A DNA stretch of 64,000 bases from Litsea cubeba (taxonomy: Eukaryota > Streptophyta > Magnoliopsida > Laurales > Lauraceae): the NCBI GenBank assembly GCA_012931725.1, contig WHSA01000342.1:248001-312000 (forward strand). The letters are read 5' to 3'. Numbering within the stretch: the stretch's first letter is position 1; every line of letters begins with the position of its first letter. Under the pieces are notes generated by a model. That model did no database searches and was not told the origin of the DNA. It worked only from the letters and a program-made list of their open reading frames with translations. Shown piece by piece: positions 62,241 to 64,000 of the stretch. Made by a program: the position numbers and the translations under genes.

Positions 62241-64000
62241 TGTAACGCCCCAATTCCGGATACCGAGAAAATCGTCAAAGTACCGTAATTGGCGCGCTAC
62301 TTCCCGGAAAATCCGAGAACTTCCAAGATCGTAGGTCCGCAGTGAGGTCCAATTTAAAACTTTTCATCAACATAGTAACAATGGTTAATTGCGGAAGCAT
62401 GATAGTATAGCGGAAGCCATATCAGAGATAGCGGAAGCATAAGGTATCATCCATGTATCAAATATAAATGGGCTGAAGTCCAGCCTAAATGTGACAATGA
62501 TATAAAACCAAAGTTAATTACAATAATACCCTCTCACTACAACAGACTCTCTCAAAAATCCTAAAACAAAGATATCACTCAACCCCAGGTGTAGGCTCTC
62601 CAATCACCGGCTCGACCTCATGGTCGGCCTGTCCCCATCCATAGTCGCCTGCTACGGGCACCTCAACGAGTGCGAACGCGTCGCCCTCAAACTCTGGGTC
62701 AAGACCTAAGCACCAAGAGTGGGTCAGATCTAAAGATCTGGCAAGTCACAATATGCAGATAATATAGAATGTATGCATCAAATGAGTAGAGACATGTATA
62801 AAGTTAAGAGAGTAACAAAGGTACATATGCTATGCAGTCGTGCAAGATAACAATGTAGAATCATAATAAGCATAACTGTAATAAACCTACACAATATGGC
62901 ACATCCACATAAGCTGGTCACCGCGGGATATTATGCCGCGGCCCTCCCATACTGAACACAGTCGCGGTAGGGATCCTAAGCTAATGCTAGGGATTACTAA
63001 CCCTGCAAAATATCATCAACATCAACCACAACGACCGGAACCGGCATCACACCGTCCGTCCCAACAGTGCTCATCATGATAGCCACACAACAAATCTCAA
63101 TAGCTCCTACCAGTGATGATCAGTCCAACTGGCTGAGCTTAAATCAACTCAGTGAATGTCTATGCCGACTCGGAAACAATAAAGGTCTGTGTCTGTCTAG
63201 GCTTTGCCTTGCGTGAACAAGGTCCTAACAAAAGTCCCTAAGAGGTCCAAGTACTCAATATAAACTGTGGATCATAGTCCAAGTCCAATTCCATCATTGG
63301 ATCCGTACCAAGGCCCACCAAATACTTGGCCTGGTCTATAACAATCCATATGAGATACAAGCCCATGTTCAATGACATATGATCCATCTACGTCCATAAT
63401 GGGTCACAAGCCCATACAATCTAACCTCTCCATTCTAGGGTAATTCACATCCAACTTAGGCCATAAAAAGGGCCCGCCTAGCCACAGACACGGGTCAATG
63501 ATCCACCCAATCAGATTACCGGGTCACCTCTAAGTATTCCTAGGTTTAGGTCCTCCATTTTCCATTTAATTAACAGGTATGAGCAATAATAAGGACAATA
63601 GAGTGATAGTCATAGTATGAGGGAGATGAATCTCCAAGTACACGAATCATAGGGAGATAGCAACAGTCCAACCTAGGTAAATGGTCCACTTTCGGATACA
63701 AGTCCATCTCAGGTAATTCGATCTTTAAGTGAAACCACAGATGCTAAGGAATATTGTGTTTGGTGCTTAGAAGTTATATGCATCATTTTGGTAACCTATA
63801 AAGGTCGAATCATCTTAGATTACATAACCTGGACTTTAATTAGTGGACCCCACGAGTCAAGGTTGAGCCGTACCATTGACTCGTGGCTGGCACAGTGATG
63901 GAAGTCTATTTGAATGGTCAATGGGCCCTACATATGATTGCAACAATAGAAATTAGAATCTGGGGATCGTCACTGTACACAGTGTGCTCAGCCGACCTCC
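62241..64000 (+). mobile_element. Start of an LTR-like sequence, cut by the window edge
   Basis: At 62241 the copia integrase remnant stops abruptly and a sequence beginning TGTAACGCCCCAATTCCGG starts. TGTAACGCCC is a common 5' end of plant Ty3-gypsy LTRs. The 1.76 kb that follow have no recognised coding region and include the phrases CTCATGGTCGGCCTGTCC and CTGGGTCAAGACCTAAGCAC. Without the other end, neither the class nor the length can be settled. Confidence 0.45.

Overview
The window is nuclear DNA of a flowering plant. It holds introns with consensus splice sites, a plastid transporter gene, a LITTLE ZIPPER gene and many plant-type transposable elements (Ty1-copia, L1, RTE, SINE, hAT, MULE). 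I cannot place it below angiosperm level with confidence. Single-copy genes are sparse. I can support two apparently intact host genes, both on the minus strand: a ZPR-type microprotein (2336-2961, two exons) and an eight-exon BASS-family transporter (19916-36988). One exon-like fragment of a membrane-protein gene lies at 47880-48084.

Layout. 1-3300: three SINE insertions, then the ZPR gene and its promoter. 3300-19900: AT-rich intergenic DNA with a solo copia LTR (9167-11213) that contains a hAT insertion, another SINE, short tandem duplications and hairpin MITEs. 19916-36988: the BASS gene. Its fifth intron is 12.5 kb and holds a decayed RTE, a hAT-like element with 92-bp internal repeats, and a copia element (24168-32408) with an L1 inside it and an intact RTE inside the L1. 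37156-44259: a complete 7.1-kb Mutator-like element (MULE) with perfect 9-bp target duplications, inserted 158 bp upstream of the BASS start codon. 44300-50000: intergenic DNA with TE scraps. 50040-57050: an LTR-like block carrying four GTCGAC-centred palindromes, then a complete Tnt1-like copia. 57700-62240: an L1 scrap and an RE1-like copia with a 1.1-kb hAT element in its reverse transcriptase. 62241-64000: the start of another LTR-like sequence that runs off the window.

The MULE is the most unusual object. It encodes a transposase fused to an OTU-type cysteine protease domain and, convergently, a decayed plant-mobile-domain (PMD) gene. It also carries three arrays of a 33-bp palindromic unit: seven units 472 bp from the left end, five between the two genes, and seven 492 bp from the right end. 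The two outer arrays fall inside the predicted first introns of the two element genes. The palindrome arms change together between arrays, as expected if base pairing matters. The BASS reading frame and splice phases are intact despite the surrounding insertions.
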